DNA of 64,000 nucleotides from Pseudomonadaceae bacterium (GCA_024743175.1 JANSXA010000008.1:124001-188000), one strand, 5' to 3'; positions 43,082 through 52,115 are shown, counted from the stretch's first letter. Program-made: numbers and translations. Notes: generated from the sequence alone by a model not told the origin.

Positions 43082-44053
43082 ATGACGGTCCAACATGTTG
43101 ATATTCAGGACCCCGAAGATGTCGGGCAGCGGATTGATAATTTTCTGCTCAGGACCTTAAAGGGTGTGCCGCGGCAATATGTGTATCGCATCCTGCGTCG
43201 CGGTGAAGTCAGAGTAAATGGCGGCCGTGTTAAGGCCAGCTATCGCATGCAGTTAAACGATCGGGTGCGGATTCCGCCAACGCGAGCGCGCCAGGAATTG
43301 CCTGTTGAGTATTCGACTGATATTGCAGAAACGTTAAAAGACAGCGTGATTTTCGAAGATGCAGATTATCTTATTCTGAACAAGCCGGCAGGCATTGCCG
43401 TACATGGTGGCTCCTCTATTCGTTCTGGCATCGTCGAGATTCTGCGTGATATCTATGCCAACCCGCGCCTGGAGTTGGTGCACCGCCTGGATCGCGACAC
43501 GTCAGGTTGTCTGGCTCTGGCGAAGAAACGCAGTGCGCTGCAGATTGCGCAAGCGGCATTTCGCGAACGCCGGGTTAAAAAGATCTATGAGCTGTATGTT
43601 CACGGACAATGGCCGCAGTCCAAACGCGTAGTGCAGCTCAAACTGGAACGCTACGAGACGTCCTGGGGCGAGCGCAGAGTCAGAGTCAGCGCAGCCGGTG
43701 TGAAGGCGCGCACAGACTTTGAAGTGCTGGAACGTGCGGGCGTACATGCGACACGCCTGCAGGCGACGTTACATACGGGTAGAACGCATCAGATCAGAGT
43801 GCATGCCAGCGCCAGCGGGCACAGCATCATGGGGGACGATAAGTATTCTGCAGCTCAAGACCCCGGCAGCGGGGCACATCAGCTGGATGAGGTGCCCAGA
43901 TTGTGTCTGCACGCGCGGAAGTTAACAATACCGATTGGTGCTGATGCCCTCAGAGTTGTTGCCCCGGTAGAGCCTGGGATGGCTCAATTCTGGGCGTCAT
44001 GTCAGGCTGTAGCCGAGAGTTCTGAGAAACCTTGCGGTGGCGATCAGGGGTAA
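43082..44053 (+). CDS. rluC: 23S rRNA pseudouridine synthase RluC
   Basis: This 323-residue protein has an N-terminal S4 RNA-binding domain (GQRIDNFLLRTLKGVPRQYVYRI) and a RluA-family catalytic domain with ELVHRLDRDTSG; the catalytic aspartate is D137. RluC makes pseudouridines 955, 2504 and 2580 in E. coli numbering. Divergence from rne is the usual arrangement. Its 3' end overlaps the convergent maf gene by 57 bases. Confidence 0.92.
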   Translation: MTVQHVDIQDPEDVGQRIDNFLLRTLKGVPRQYVYRILRRGEVRVNGGRVKASYRMQLNDRVRIPPTRARQELPVEYSTDIAETLKDSVIFEDADYLILNKPAGIAVHGGSSIRSGIVEILRDIYANPRLELVHRLDRDTSGCLALAKKRSALQIAQAAFRERRVKKIYELYVHGQWPQSKRVVQLKLERYETSWGERRVRVSAAGVKARTDFEVLERAGVHATRLQATLHTGRTHQIRVHASASGHSIMGDDKYSAAQDPGSGAHQLDEVPRLCLHARKLTIPIGADALRVVAPVEPGMAQFWASCQAVAESSEKPCGGDQG

Positions 44054-44587
44054 ACCTATCAGCGCGCTGGGGTCATCTGAAGTTACCGAATCGAACAGGC
44101 TGATACCCAGACCTTCGATTTTGAAGCCCCCTGCACAATCAAACGCAGGCTCAGCTGCAACATAGTGATCGATGTCCTGGCGGGATAGCTGCCGGAACTG
44201 AAGTTCTGTGGGCACAACGGCAGCCAGGCGCTGGCTATTGTCATGAATTGCCACGGCTGTATAAAAAGTCGCGACCCTGCCGCTGCAGCTTAGCAGCTGC
44301 TTGACTGCGCCAGCCGCATTGCCAGGTTTGTGCAGTTGCGACCCATTGCAGAAACCCACCTGGTCTGAGCCGATAACCACGCACTCAGGGTGGCTTTGCA
44401 GGCCAGCTGCAGCTTTGTTATGGGCCAGACGAAGCGCCAGCGCATCGGGTTTTTCTGCTCGTAAGGCCTGTTCATCCGTCTTTGGATCTATGGCGGTAAA
44501 GGCCAGATTCAGTGTCTTCAGGGCATTTGCCCGGTAGCGGGACGTTGATGCCAGGATCAGGCGCGTTCGATTTACTGATTCAGCCAT
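43997..44587 (-). CDS. Maf-family nucleotide pyrophosphatase (YceF type)
   Basis: This 196-residue Maf protein has the N-terminal LILASTSRYRANAL loop, VVIGSDQVGFCNG with the catalytic aspartate, and AGGFKIEGLGISLFDSV. The YceF subgroup hydrolyses m7GTP to prevent misincorporation of modified nucleotides. It is divergent from yceD, matching the yceF-yceD-rpmF layout of other gammaproteobacteria. Its end runs 57 bases into rluC on the other strand. Confidence 0.87.
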   Translation of the reverse strand: MAESVNRTRLILASTSRYRANALKTLNLAFTAIDPKTDEQALRAEKPDALALRLAHNKAAAGLQSHPECVVIGSDQVGFCNGSQLHKPGNAAGAVKQLLSCSGRVATFYTAVAIHDNSQRLAAVVPTELQFRQLSRQDIDHYVAAEPAFDCAGGFKIEGLGISLFDSVTSDDPSALIGLPLIATARFLRTLGYSLT

Positions 44588-44654
44588 GCCTGCAAACCTG
44601 TGAAAGTGTGGAAATTTGCATCGATTTACCTATAAATTCAGTGGCTTGTGCGGG

Positions 44655-44683
44655 TTTACATGGCCTGTTGAGATACCTATCAT
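44655..44683 (+). promoter_or_regulatory. Sigma-70 promoter for yceD-rpmF-fab genes
   Basis: TTTACA at 44655-44660 and TATCAT at 44678-44683 are separated by exactly 17 bases. The pair lies 28 bases before the GTG start of yceD in the divergent maf/yceD gap. Both hexamers differ from consensus by one base, so this is a credible housekeeping promoter. Confidence 0.6.
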
Positions 44684-44710
44684 TGCCGCCGCCCTGGGTA
44701 GTAAGAAGCT

Positions 44711-45304
44711 GTGAACAAAAAGCCTGTCGCCAAGAAGCCTGAAAACAGCAGAAACTCACAAAAAGAACGTCGCTCTGAGTCTGTTGTCCCCACCTATGTG
44801 GAACTGGCCAAGGCAGGTTCGAAAATTGCCCGCGAGGTACCTGCGCAGTCCTGCTTAAGGCTTGCTGCAGAGTGTAAAAGCGTGCAATCAGTAAAGACAG
44901 AGTTGGCGTTCGGCTGGGACAAAAAGTCGCGTATTGCTGTGAGCGGCCAGGCTGAGGCCGACGTTGAGTTACACTGTCAGCTGTGTATTGAGCCTGTCAC
45001 CCGTCATCTGCAGGCATCGGTAGAGGGCGTGCTGGCAAGGTCGGAAATTGAGGCGCAAGCCTGGAAAGAAGAAGACGACCAGCTGGACATTATTGTGGTC
45101 TCGGGACCGGGCTTGGACATTTTGGAATTAATCGAAGACGAGTTGCTTCTGCGCTTGCCTTCGCAGGTTTGTGTTGACCGCCTCTGCGCTAATCGCCCGG
45201 CCTTGAGCTATGGTGAAGACGAAGGGCCAGCAACAGATACCTATAAACCGTTTGCGGCGCTTGCTGAGTTAAAACAGCAGAAAGATGTTGCAGATAAACA
45301 GTAG
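44711..45304 (+). CDS. yceD: YceD family protein (DUF177), 23S rRNA accumulation protein
   Basis: This 197-residue protein has the DUF177/YceD layout: a basic N-terminus, paired cysteines in LHCQLCIEPV, the acidic IIVVSGPGLDILELIEDELLLRLP segment and a second cysteine pair in QVCVDRLCANR. YceD is linked to 23S rRNA accumulation and nearly always precedes rpmF, as here (35 bases). The start is GTG at 44711, downstream of a good promoter. Confidence 0.87.
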   Translation: MNKKPVAKKPENSRNSQKERRSESVVPTYVELAKAGSKIAREVPAQSCLRLAAECKSVQSVKTELAFGWDKKSRIAVSGQAEADVELHCQLCIEPVTRHLQASVEGVLARSEIEAQAWKEEDDQLDIIVVSGPGLDILELIEDELLLRLPSQVCVDRLCANRPALSYGEDEGPATDTYKPFAALAELKQQKDVADKQ

Positions 45305-45339
45305 CGCATATTTAACAATCTGAACTTTAGGAAAAAACC

Positions 45340-45516
45340 ATGGCTGTACAGAAGAATAAAGTGACGCGCCGTCGTCGCGGAACACGTCGCTCTCACGACA
45401 GTTTGAGCAATCCCACATTGTCGGTGGACGGCACTACGGGTGAAACTCACAGACGTCATCATGTCACTGCAGACGGCTACTATCGCGGCCGTCAGGTGAT
45501 CGCAGACAAAGAATAG
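45340..45516 (+). CDS. rpmF: 50S ribosomal protein L32
   Basis: This 58-residue protein begins [20 protein letters not shown] and carries the L32 pattern of a basic head and a short tail with GYYRGRQVI. The four zinc cysteines of some L32 versions are absent (a C-minus form). AGGAAAA precedes the ATG. It lies between yceD and fabD; the plsX gene that usually follows rpmF is missing. Confidence 0.95.
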   Translation: MAVQKNKVTRRRRGTRRSHDSLSNPTLSVDGTTGETHRRHHVTADGYYRGRQVIADKE

Positions 45517-45522
45517 AGACAG

Positions 45523-46428
45523 ATGAGCGTCGGAGCCGTCTTCCCTGGCCAGGGAGCGCAAAGCGTAGGAATGCTGGCAGAACTTGCCGGGCAGTTCCCG
45601 AGCGTTGTGCAGAAGTTTGAACAAGCCTCAGACCATCTTGGTTTTGATGTTTGGAAAATGGTCCAGGAAGGTCCTGCAGAAGACCTTTCCGCCACACAAA
45701 ACACTCAGCCGGTACTGCTGACTGCTTCTGCTGCAATCTGGGACGTGTGGCAATCTCACGCACCGGCGCCTGCGTTTGTTGCGGGACACAGTCTGGGTGA
45801 ATATTCCGCTTTAACCTGCGCAGGCGCGCTGGAGTTTGCTGATGCTGTGAAACTGGTTCGCCTGCGTGGTGAGCTGATGGAAGCGGCCGTGCCCAGAGGG
45901 CAGGGCGCCATGGCAGCAGTCATGGGGCTTGGCGATGAAGAAGTTGTCGCCTGTTGTGAAGCAACCCCCGGTATTGTTGTTGCAGCGAATTTTAATGCCC
46001 CCGGTCAGGTTGTTATCGCAGGTGCGGCAGCAGCTGTGCAGGCAGCGGCGGATGCCTGCAAAGATGCCGGCGCAAAGCGTGCGGTGATGCTTGATGTTTC
46101 CGGCCCCTTCCACTCTCCTCTTATGGCCAGCGCCAAGGCTGAGTTTGCTCAGGCCCTGGGTGCAATCGACCTGCAGATGCCTGCGATGGAAATTGTGCAG
46201 AACGTCAGTGGAGATATCCCCGCCACTGTTGATCAGCTTCGCGATAATCTGCTTGCTCAGATTGCTGAGCCCGTGCTGTGGACCAGGTCGGTTAACAGGA
46301 TGGTTGAGGGAGGTGTAGACCAGTTTGTCGAGTGCGGTCCAGGTAATGTGTTGGGTGGTCTGATCAGGCGTATATCCAAGGTTACGCCAACCACAGGTCT
46401 GGCTTCACCTGAAGTGCACGTCATCTAG
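45523..46428 (+). CDS. fabD: Malonyl-CoA:ACP transacylase FabD
   Basis: This 301-residue acyltransferase has the N-terminal GAVFPGQGAQSVGML, the nucleophile motif GHSLGEY (Ser90), arginine in KLVRLRGELM and the second catalytic residue in FHSPLM. It loads malonyl groups on ACP for fatty acid synthesis. It starts six bases after rpmF. Confidence 0.95.
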   Translation: MSVGAVFPGQGAQSVGMLAELAGQFPSVVQKFEQASDHLGFDVWKMVQEGPAEDLSATQNTQPVLLTASAAIWDVWQSHAPAPAFVAGHSLGEYSALTCAGALEFADAVKLVRLRGELMEAAVPRGQGAMAAVMGLGDEEVVACCEATPGIVVAANFNAPGQVVIAGAAAAVQAAADACKDAGAKRAVMLDVSGPFHSPLMASAKAEFAQALGAIDLQMPAMEIVQNVSGDIPATVDQLRDNLLAQIAEPVLWTRSVNRMVEGGVDQFVECGPGNVLGGLIRRISKVTPTTGLASPEVHVI

Positions 46429-46457
46429 CGCTCTTAATTACATTAATCTGAAATTTC

Positions 46458-47186
46458 ATGACTAAAAAAACAGCTCTAGTTACCGGTGCTTCCCGTGGCA
46501 TAGGTGCTGCCATTGCACGTCGTTTGGTTAACGATGGCTTTTTTGTTGTTGGCACCGCAACCTCTGAGCAGGGTGCGCAGGATATCGACGCGGCTCTGGG
46601 TGATGATGGCCTGGGACTGCAGTTGCAACTGCAGTCTGCTGATTCGATTGCGCAAGTGCTGAAAACCATAGCAGATCAGGCGGAACCACCGGTTGTTCTG
46701 GTGAATAACGCAGGGATTACTCGAGATAATCTGCTGCTGCGCATGAGCGAGGATGAGTGGTCGGATGTTATTGAAACCAATCTCAACGGACTCTATCGAG
46801 TGACCAAAGCAGTGCTCCGAGGTATGCTCAAGGCTCGTTGGGGGCGTATTGTTAACGTGGGCTCTGTGGTTGCACGAATGGGTAACCCCGGGCAGAGCAA
46901 TTATGTCGCGTCCAAGTCGGCGATAGAGGGTTTTTCCCGCGCTCTGGCCTTTGAGGTTGCATCACGCAATATCACAGTGAATACAGTTGCGCCAGGTTTT
47001 ATCGGTACCGATATGACGTCACAGTTAAGCGAAGAGCAAGCCAGGATTATGCTCGAACGAATTCCGTTAGGCAGGATGGGGGAAGTAGATGAAGTAGCGG
47101 GCGCGGTAGCATACCTCGTCAGCGAAGATGCAGCTTACATAACCGGACAAACACTGCATATTAACGGTGGTATGTACGCCGCTTAG
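46458..47186 (+). CDS. fabG: 3-oxoacyl-ACP reductase FabG
   Basis: This 242-residue short-chain dehydrogenase has VTGASRGIGAAIARRL for NADPH binding, NNAGITRDNLLLRM, the catalytic SVVARMGNPGQSNYVASKSAIEG (Ser/Tyr/Lys) and ITGQTLHINGGMY. Adjacent fabD and acpP confirm the fatty-acid role. It reduces 3-oxoacyl-ACP to the 3-hydroxy form. Confidence 0.94.
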   Translation: MTKKTALVTGASRGIGAAIARRLVNDGFFVVGTATSEQGAQDIDAALGDDGLGLQLQLQSADSIAQVLKTIADQAEPPVVLVNNAGITRDNLLLRMSEDEWSDVIETNLNGLYRVTKAVLRGMLKARWGRIVNVGSVVARMGNPGQSNYVASKSAIEGFSRALAFEVASRNITVNTVAPGFIGTDMTSQLSEEQARIMLERIPLGRMGEVDEVAGAVAYLVSEDAAYITGQTLHINGGMYAA

Positions 47187-47252
47187 TATGCTTGTCAATA
47201 AATAACAAACTAACGTGCAGAGTGTGCTGCATGTAGAGGTTTAAAAGCTCGC

Positions 47253-47279
47253 TTGCGTTGCTTAAACCCCCTCTATAGA
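47253..47279 (+). promoter_or_regulatory. Possible acpP promoter within an imperfect inverted repeat
   Basis: TATAGA (47274-47279) could be a -10 box with TTGCGT (47253-47258) 15 bases upstream, a short spacer. The region also forms an imperfect hairpin: TAGAGGTTTAA (47234-47244) against TTAAACCCCCTCTA (47262-47275). A dedicated acpP promoter between fabG and acpP is known in E. coli. Confidence 0.35.
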
Positions 47280-47327
47280 ATGCGCTCGCCCTGCCTCCAG
47301 GAACCTATTTAGGGAGACCCCTTTAGC

Positions 47328-47561
47328 ATGAGTAGTGTTGAAGAACGCGTAAAAAAATTAATTTGTGAACAGCTCGGTGTCAAGGAAGATGAAGTGAAAG
47401 ACGACGCGTCTTTTGTGGAAGATCTGGGCGCTGACTCACTGGACACAGTCGAACTGGTCATGGCGTTGGAAGAGGAATTCGAAACCGAAATTCCTGACGA
47501 AGAGGCTGAGAAGATCAGCACCGTCAAAGACGCTATCAGCTATATTCTAGCCCACCAATAG
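47328..47561 (+). CDS. acpP: Acyl carrier protein AcpP
   Basis: This 77-residue acidic protein has the phosphopantetheine site [18 protein letters not shown] (Ser37) and four-helix ACP pattern. It carries acyl chains in fatty acid and lipid A synthesis. The ATG follows AGGGAGACC. A strong hairpin lies after the stop. Confidence 0.97.
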   Translation: MSSVEERVKKLICEQLGVKEDEVKDDASFVEDLGADSLDTVELVMALEEEFETEIPDEEAEKISTVKDAISYILAHQ

Positions 47562-47569
47562 CGTTGTTC

Positions 47570-47601
47570 CCGGCAACTCCCTTAAATCGGGGAGCTGCCG
47601 G
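47570..47601 (+). terminator. Strong hairpin after acpP, without U-tract
   Basis: CCGGCAACTCCC (47570-47581) pairs with GGGAGCTGCCGG (47590-47601), 11 of 12 positions, around an eight-base loop, nine bases after the acpP stop. No U-run follows, so it may act as a processing or stability element that sets the high acpP message level, and not as a full intrinsic terminator. Confidence 0.5.
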
Positions 47602-47845
47602 AATGCAACATAGTGCATGCGCCGCCAGGCGCATGGCGAGATATATGTGTGGAGCAGGCTGCAAGAGTCTGTTCCGTTCTGTACTATCTGTGTGGTCGCA
47701 GAGCACTTGCCTGGTTCGCGGCACACAATACAGGTGACGCGTTACGGCGTGCACGGGGTACAAATTCGCCAGCAGCGCTTTGATGTCGACAACTGTGTTT
47801 TGTCGCCAGATGTGAGCGTCGGCAAAGAGGGTGCAGACAACTGAT
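47602..47845 (+). other. acpP-fabF gap with second hairpin; short unproven frame
   Basis: The gap holds a perfect hairpin, CATGCGCC (47616-47623) and GGCGCATG (47628-47635). A 75-codon frame (47617-47844) stops two bases before the fabF ATG. Its product (MRRQAHGEIYVWSRLQ...) matches no family I know and its start lies inside the hairpin, so I do not call it a gene. Confidence 0.4.
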
Positions 47846-49081
47846 ATGAGCAGAAGAAGAGTCGTTGTTACGGGTTTGGGCATGGTATCTCCCATTGGAA
47901 ATACTGTTGATGAATCCTGGCAGGCTGCCCTTGCAGGCACCAGTGGCGTTGTCACTAACCCTTATTTTGATACTGAGGACTACAGCGCCAAGATTTGCGC
48001 GCCGGTGAAAGACTTCGATATCACCGAGTACATGTCCGCCAAAGAAGCGCGTCGAATTGACGGTTTTATCCAGTTTGGTATGGCTGCTGGCAGCCAGGCG
48101 ATAGCTGATGCCGGCCTGGAAGAACACCCTGCAGACGCTGATCGGATCGGTATTGCTATCGGTTCGGGTATTGGTGGCATCAATCTGATTGAAGAAACCC
48201 ATTCAACGCTGTTGAAAAGCGGACCGCGGCGGGTCTCGCCGTTTTTTGTCCCAGGTTCAGTGATCAACATGATTTCTGGCAACCTGTCGATTAAATATGG
48301 CTTCAAAGGACCTAATATCGCCATTGTTACTGCCTGTACGACGGGTACCCATAATATCGGCTTCGGTGCGCGCATGATTCAGTACGGCGAGGCCGACGTC
48401 ATGGTTGTAGGCGGCTCCGAATTTGCAACCTCACCCATCTGCGTAGCCGCCTTCAGTTCCATGAAAGCGCTGTCGACACGTAACGACGCACCTGGTGAGG
48501 CGTCGCGTCCCTGGGATGAAGACCGGGATGGTTTTGTCCTCGGCGACGGTGCGGGTGTACTGGTGATTGAAGAATATGAACGGGCAAAAGCCCGCGGCGC
48601 GAAGATATATGCAGAAGTGCGCGGGTTTGGTATGAGCGGCGATGCACACCACATCACCGGCCCGGCAGAAAATGGCGAAGGCGGTGCAGCGGCTATGGTG
48701 AACGCGTTGAAAGATGCAGCCCTGAATCCTGCAGATCTGGGTTATCTGAACGCGCACGGAACCTCTACACCGCTCGGTGACGTTGCAGAGACTAAAGGCA
48801 TCAAGTCGGTGTTTGGCAATGATACAAAGCTGGCCGTCAGCTCGACAAAATCAATGATTGGTCATCTGCTCGGAGCAGCAGGTTCTGTTGAAGCGATATT
48901 CACCATCAAAGCCTTAGCCGATCAGGTGCTTCCACCAACAATAAATCTGCACAATCCCAGTGCTGATTGTGATCTGGATTACGTGCCTAATGAGGCGCGC
49001 AAGGTCAATATCACAGCGGCAGCGAGCAATTCGTTTGGTTTTGGTGGAACCAATGGAACTCTGGTTTTCGGCACACTCTGA
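47846..49081 (+). CDS. fabF: 3-oxoacyl-ACP synthase II FabF
   Basis: This condensing enzyme of 411 residues has the nucleophilic cysteine in [12 protein letters not shown] (Cys164) and the two catalytic histidines in [11 protein letters not shown] and [14 protein letters not shown]. It elongates acyl-ACP with malonyl-ACP. The ATG at 47846 gives the conserved [16 protein letters not shown] start. The pabC gene usually located next is absent; mltG follows. Confidence 0.95.
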   Translation: MSRRRVVVTGLGMVSPIGNTVDESWQAALAGTSGVVTNPYFDTEDYSAKICAPVKDFDITEYMSAKEARRIDGFIQFGMAAGSQAIADAGLEEHPADADRIGIAIGSGIGGINLIEETHSTLLKSGPRRVSPFFVPGSVINMISGNLSIKYGFKGPNIAIVTACTTGTHNIGFGARMIQYGEADVMVVGGSEFATSPICVAAFSSMKALSTRNDAPGEASRPWDEDRDGFVLGDGAGVLVIEEYERAKARGAKIYAEVRGFGMSGDAHHITGPAENGEGGAAAMVNALKDAALNPADLGYLNAHGTSTPLGDVAETKGIKSVFGNDTKLAVSSTKSMIGHLLGAAGSVEAIFTIKALADQVLPPTINLHNPSADCDLDYVPNEARKVNITAAASNSFGFGGTNGTLVFGTL

Positions 49082-49090
49082 CGGTCTTTG

Positions 49091-50104
49091 ATGATGCCGC
49101 GTAAGTGGTTGATCGGTACCACAGGCCTGCTTGTCGCTGGCGCTGTTGTGGCAGCCCTGGCGTACTGGCAGTTTCTGCAGTGGGCAGACACACCGGCAGG
49201 TGCAGATGCGGATGTTGTCATCAACTTTTCCGCGGGAGAATCTCTCGCCACGCTTGCTGATGAACTGGCCTTAAAAAACTTCATGCCTGAAGTATGGCGC
49301 TTTGTACTTCTGGGTCGCATTACTGGCGCTGATACTCGCCTGCAGGCTGGCGAATATCTGTTTGAGCAAGACGCAACGCCACGGCAGCTACTCAACAAAC
49401 TGACCCAGGGCGATGTCATCCGTTACGCCTTCCGCATCAATGAAGGAATTACCGTCATGCAGTTGCTTGAACAACTGCGCAGTCAAGCCACACTCCGGCA
49501 AACATTGCAGGCTAAGGACGCGCACAGCCTGGCTGATGAGCTGGCACTGTCCAGGGCTTCTGCTGAGGGTCTGTTTTTTCCTGATACGTATCAGTACAGC
49601 CGCGGACATACCGATGTTCAGCTGTTGCAACGCGCGACTGCTGCGCTCGAAGTACAGTTATCAGAAGTCTGGCAGACCCGCAGTGAACGTTCGGTGTTGG
49701 TCAACGAATACGATTTACTGGTGCTGGCGTCAATTATCGAAAAAGAAACGGGTCGTGCGGAGGATCGTGAACAGATCAGTCAGGTGTTCCATAAGCGATT
49801 GGCGGACAATATGCGTTTGCAAACTGATCCCACGGTGATTTACGCGCTGGGTCAGGACTTCGACGGTGACCTGATCCGTGCACACCTGCAGGTTGACTCA
49901 CCCTACAACACTTATCGCTATCGGGGTCTGCCACCAACCCCTATTGCAACCGCCTCACGTGCCTCGCTATATGCTGCTGCACACCCTGCGCCTGGAGATT
50001 ACGTCTACTTTGTTGCAAAGGGTGATGGCGCCAGTCAGTTTTCCCGTACCCTGGATGAACACAATAAAGCGGTACGTAAATACCAGCTTGGGATGACGGA
50101 TTAA
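49091..50104 (+). CDS. mltG: Endolytic murein transglycosylase MltG
   Basis: This protein of about 337 residues has an N-terminal membrane anchor (residues 6-27), a LysM-like subdomain (FSAGESLATLADELALKN) and the YceG catalytic domain with EGLFFPDTYQY and ASIIEKETG, whose glutamate near residue 217 is catalytic. It cuts nascent glycan strands and so sets their length. Starts at 49088 (TTG), 49091 or 49094 (both ATG) are possible. Confidence 0.92.
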   Translation: MMPRKWLIGTTGLLVAGAVVAALAYWQFLQWADTPAGADADVVINFSAGESLATLADELALKNFMPEVWRFVLLGRITGADTRLQAGEYLFEQDATPRQLLNKLTQGDVIRYAFRINEGITVMQLLEQLRSQATLRQTLQAKDAHSLADELALSRASAEGLFFPDTYQYSRGHTDVQLLQRATAALEVQLSEVWQTRSERSVLVNEYDLLVLASIIEKETGRAEDREQISQVFHKRLADNMRLQTDPTVIYALGQDFDGDLIRAHLQVDSPYNTYRYRGLPPTPIATASRASLYAAAHPAPGDYVYFVAKGDGASQFSRTLDEHNKAVRKYQLGMTD

Positions 50105-50107
50105 ACG

Positions 50108-50740
50108 ATGGTCATGCCGGGTAAATTCATTACGCTTGAAGGCTCCGAAGGCGCAGGCAAATCCACCAGTCTCAATACACTTTGCCAACACCTGACCAGT
50201 GCCGGTATTGATGTTTATCAAACCCGTGAACCCGGCGGAACGCCGATGGCCGAAGCGATTCGTGAGGTGATGCTGGCCGACTGGCAGGAAAGTGTCAGTG
50301 GTCTGACCGAACTGCTGTTGGTGTTTGCTGCACGCCTGCAGCATCTGACTCATGAGATAAAACCGCGTCTGGCCAAAGGGCAGTGGGTTGTGTGTGATCG
50401 GTTTACCGATGCAACCTACGCTTATCAGGGCGTAGCGCGAGGGACACCGCTGCAATACGTTGCTTCGTTGGAAAACTGGGTGCAGGCAGATCTGCGGCCT
50501 GATCTGACTTTGTACCTTGACCTTGATCCTGAAATTGGGCGGCAACGCATTGCCGGTCGGGAGCAGGATCGGATGGAAAACGAGCAGGCAGAATTCTTTC
50601 GAGCGGTAAGAGCCGGCTATCTGCAGCGCGTAACAACAGAGCCTGCAATGCAGTTGATTGATGCCAGTCAATCCATCGACGAGGTGCATGCAGCCATACT
50701 TGCGGTTGTGGAACCCTTTATGCGGCAGCATCTGGTGTGA
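50108..50740 (+). CDS. tmk: Thymidylate kinase
   Basis: This 210-residue kinase has the P-loop FITLEGSEGAGKST, the DR(F/Y) motif VCDRFTDATYAYQG and the lid segment IAGREQDRMENE. It phosphorylates dTMP to dTDP. It lies four bases after mltG and overlaps holB (GTGA), the common mltG-tmk-holB arrangement. Confidence 0.95.
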   Translation: MVMPGKFITLEGSEGAGKSTSLNTLCQHLTSAGIDVYQTREPGGTPMAEAIREVMLADWQESVSGLTELLLVFAARLQHLTHEIKPRLAKGQWVVCDRFTDATYAYQGVARGTPLQYVASLENWVQADLRPDLTLYLDLDPEIGRQRIAGREQDRMENEQAEFFRAVRAGYLQRVTTEPAMQLIDASQSIDEVHAAILAVVEPFMRQHLV

Positions 50741-51609
50741 ATTCGTTTTATCCCTGGCACGGTGAACTGCTGCAACGGCTGACGCGCTTGCGAGATGACA
50801 GCAAATTACCCAACACGCTGGCGTTGACGACGCCACCGGGATGGGGCCACAGGCAGCTGCTCAGAGATGTTGCAGGTATGTTGTTGCAGACGCCGTTACC
50901 CGCCAATGAAACGGAGTTTGCGCACCCTGATTTTCGCTGGATTGAACCGGACGGCGCAGAAATTAAAATAGCTGAAATACGGCGGGTGACTGAATTTGCT
51001 GTGCAGACAACGCAGATTGCACCGCGCAAAGTCGTGGCGATTTATGACGCCCATCTGCTCAATCGAGCAGCTGCGAATGCGCTGCTGAAAACACTGGAAG
51101 AACCGCCTCCCAACACTCACCTGATACTCGCAACTCCGTTCTGGAGCCGCCTGATGCCCACTGTACGCAGTCGAGCCCAGCGCTACAGTCAGCGGCCTGA
51201 TCACGCAGCCGCCCGCAGTTGGCTTGAGCAGCAGGATGTCAGCGTCGCAGATGTTGCCTATGCAACGGCCGGTTACGCGCCTCTGAACGCGCTTGAGATG
51301 GCTGGGACCGCTTCGCTTGAAAAGTGGCTGGAGAATCTGCCTCGCACAGATCTTGCGGCGGCGCTTGAACAGGCACAAAGCGCAGGTGTAATGCAATGGC
51401 TTGACCAGTGGTATCGGCGACTGCTGGCACATCTCAGCGATGCACCAATTGTCGGTATCCAGGCTGAAGCGGCTGCGGTGCTTGGTTTTGCTGATTCCCT
51501 GCTTTCCGCCAGACGGCAGATTGATACCTCAAATTCAGCCAATCAGCGGCTCCTGCTGGAAGCACTGATTGTGCGTTGGGTAACGCTGTCGCGAAGAACT
51601 GGAGCTTAG
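50737..51609 (+). CDS. holB: DNA polymerase III subunit delta'
   Basis: This 290-residue clamp-loader subunit has the delta'-type AAA+ core: HPDFRWIEPDGAEIKIAEIR, VVAIYDAHLLNRAAANALLKTLEEPPPNTHLILAT and the arginine-finger region TVRSRAQ. The Walker A is degenerate (TPPGWGHRQ), as expected for a non-hydrolysing delta' subunit. The zinc-module cysteines seen in E. coli HolB are missing. The start is GTG at 50737 overlapping tmk. Confidence 0.9.
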   Translation: MNSFYPWHGELLQRLTRLRDDSKLPNTLALTTPPGWGHRQLLRDVAGMLLQTPLPANETEFAHPDFRWIEPDGAEIKIAEIRRVTEFAVQTTQIAPRKVVAIYDAHLLNRAAANALLKTLEEPPPNTHLILATPFWSRLMPTVRSRAQRYSQRPDHAAARSWLEQQDVSVADVAYATAGYAPLNALEMAGTASLEKWLENLPRTDLAAALEQAQSAGVMQWLDQWYRRLLAHLSDAPIVGIQAEAAAVLGFADSLLSARRQIDTSNSANQRLLLEALIVRWVTLSRRTGA

Positions 51610-51629
51610 GCCCGCAAAACTGCGGCCTG
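51609..51629 (+). terminator. Hairpin immediately after holB
   Basis: GGCCCGCA and TGCGGCC flank AAAC directly after the stop codon, a seven-pair stem with one bulged C. There is only a weak T-rich sequence downstream, so termination strength is uncertain. Confidence 0.35.
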
Positions 51630-51761
51630 CTTCATACTTTGGCCATTGACAGCAGTTGGAGTGGACTCGAGTATAGTGTCAGGCCGGGTCGAAGCTTTTG
51701 TACTCGGCTTTTGTCTTCAGGACAATTGTCATCACGAATATGAAAACAGGATGTTTTATTC

Positions 51762-52115
51762 ATGTCTGTAGCAAAACGCGGCGTCAGAAACGGAATACTG
51801 TCTTTGGCAATCAAAGATAAAGCCGTACTTTACGCGGCTTACATGCCATTTGTGCAGAACGGCGGCCTGTTTATTCCCACAAAGAAAGAATACGACCTTG
51901 GCGATGAGGTCTTCATGCTGCTGAACCTTATGGACGAGGCGGAAAAAATCCCCGTTGCCGGTAAAGTTGTCTGGATCACCCCCAAAGGTGCTCAGGGCAA
52001 TCGCGCCGCGGGTATCGGCGTTCAGTTCAACGACCAGGACGATGTGGCGCGCAGTAAAATTGAAACCTATCTTGCCGGAGCGTTACAGTCCGACCGCCAC
52101 ACTCACACCATGTAA
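51762..52115 (+). CDS. pilZ: PilZ-domain protein (type IV pilus-associated PilZ family)
   Basis: This 117-residue single-domain protein matches the original PilZ of Pseudomonas-type pilus biogenesis: GILSLAIKDKAVLYAAYMPFVQNGGLFIPT, LGDEVFMLLNLMDEAEKIPV and GKVVWITPKGAQGNRAAGIGVQF. The RxxxR c-di-GMP motif is absent, as in canonical PilZ, which works by protein contacts with PilB/FimX. Position between holB and tatD is conserved. Confidence 0.88.
   Translation: MSVAKRGVRNGILSLAIKDKAVLYAAYMPFVQNGGLFIPTKKEYDLGDEVFMLLNLMDEAEKIPVAGKVVWITPKGAQGNRAAGIGVQFNDQDDVARSKIETYLAGALQSDRHTHTM

Noticed and set aside
47617-47844. 75-codon frame between acpP and fabF
   Set aside because: Its start is inside a perfect hairpin, it has no Shine-Dalgarno and no family resemblance. 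It is kept only as a note in the gap entry.
51646-51677. TTGACA/TATAGT promoter before pilZ
   Set aside because: The spacer is 20 bases, too long for a good sigma-70 promoter.
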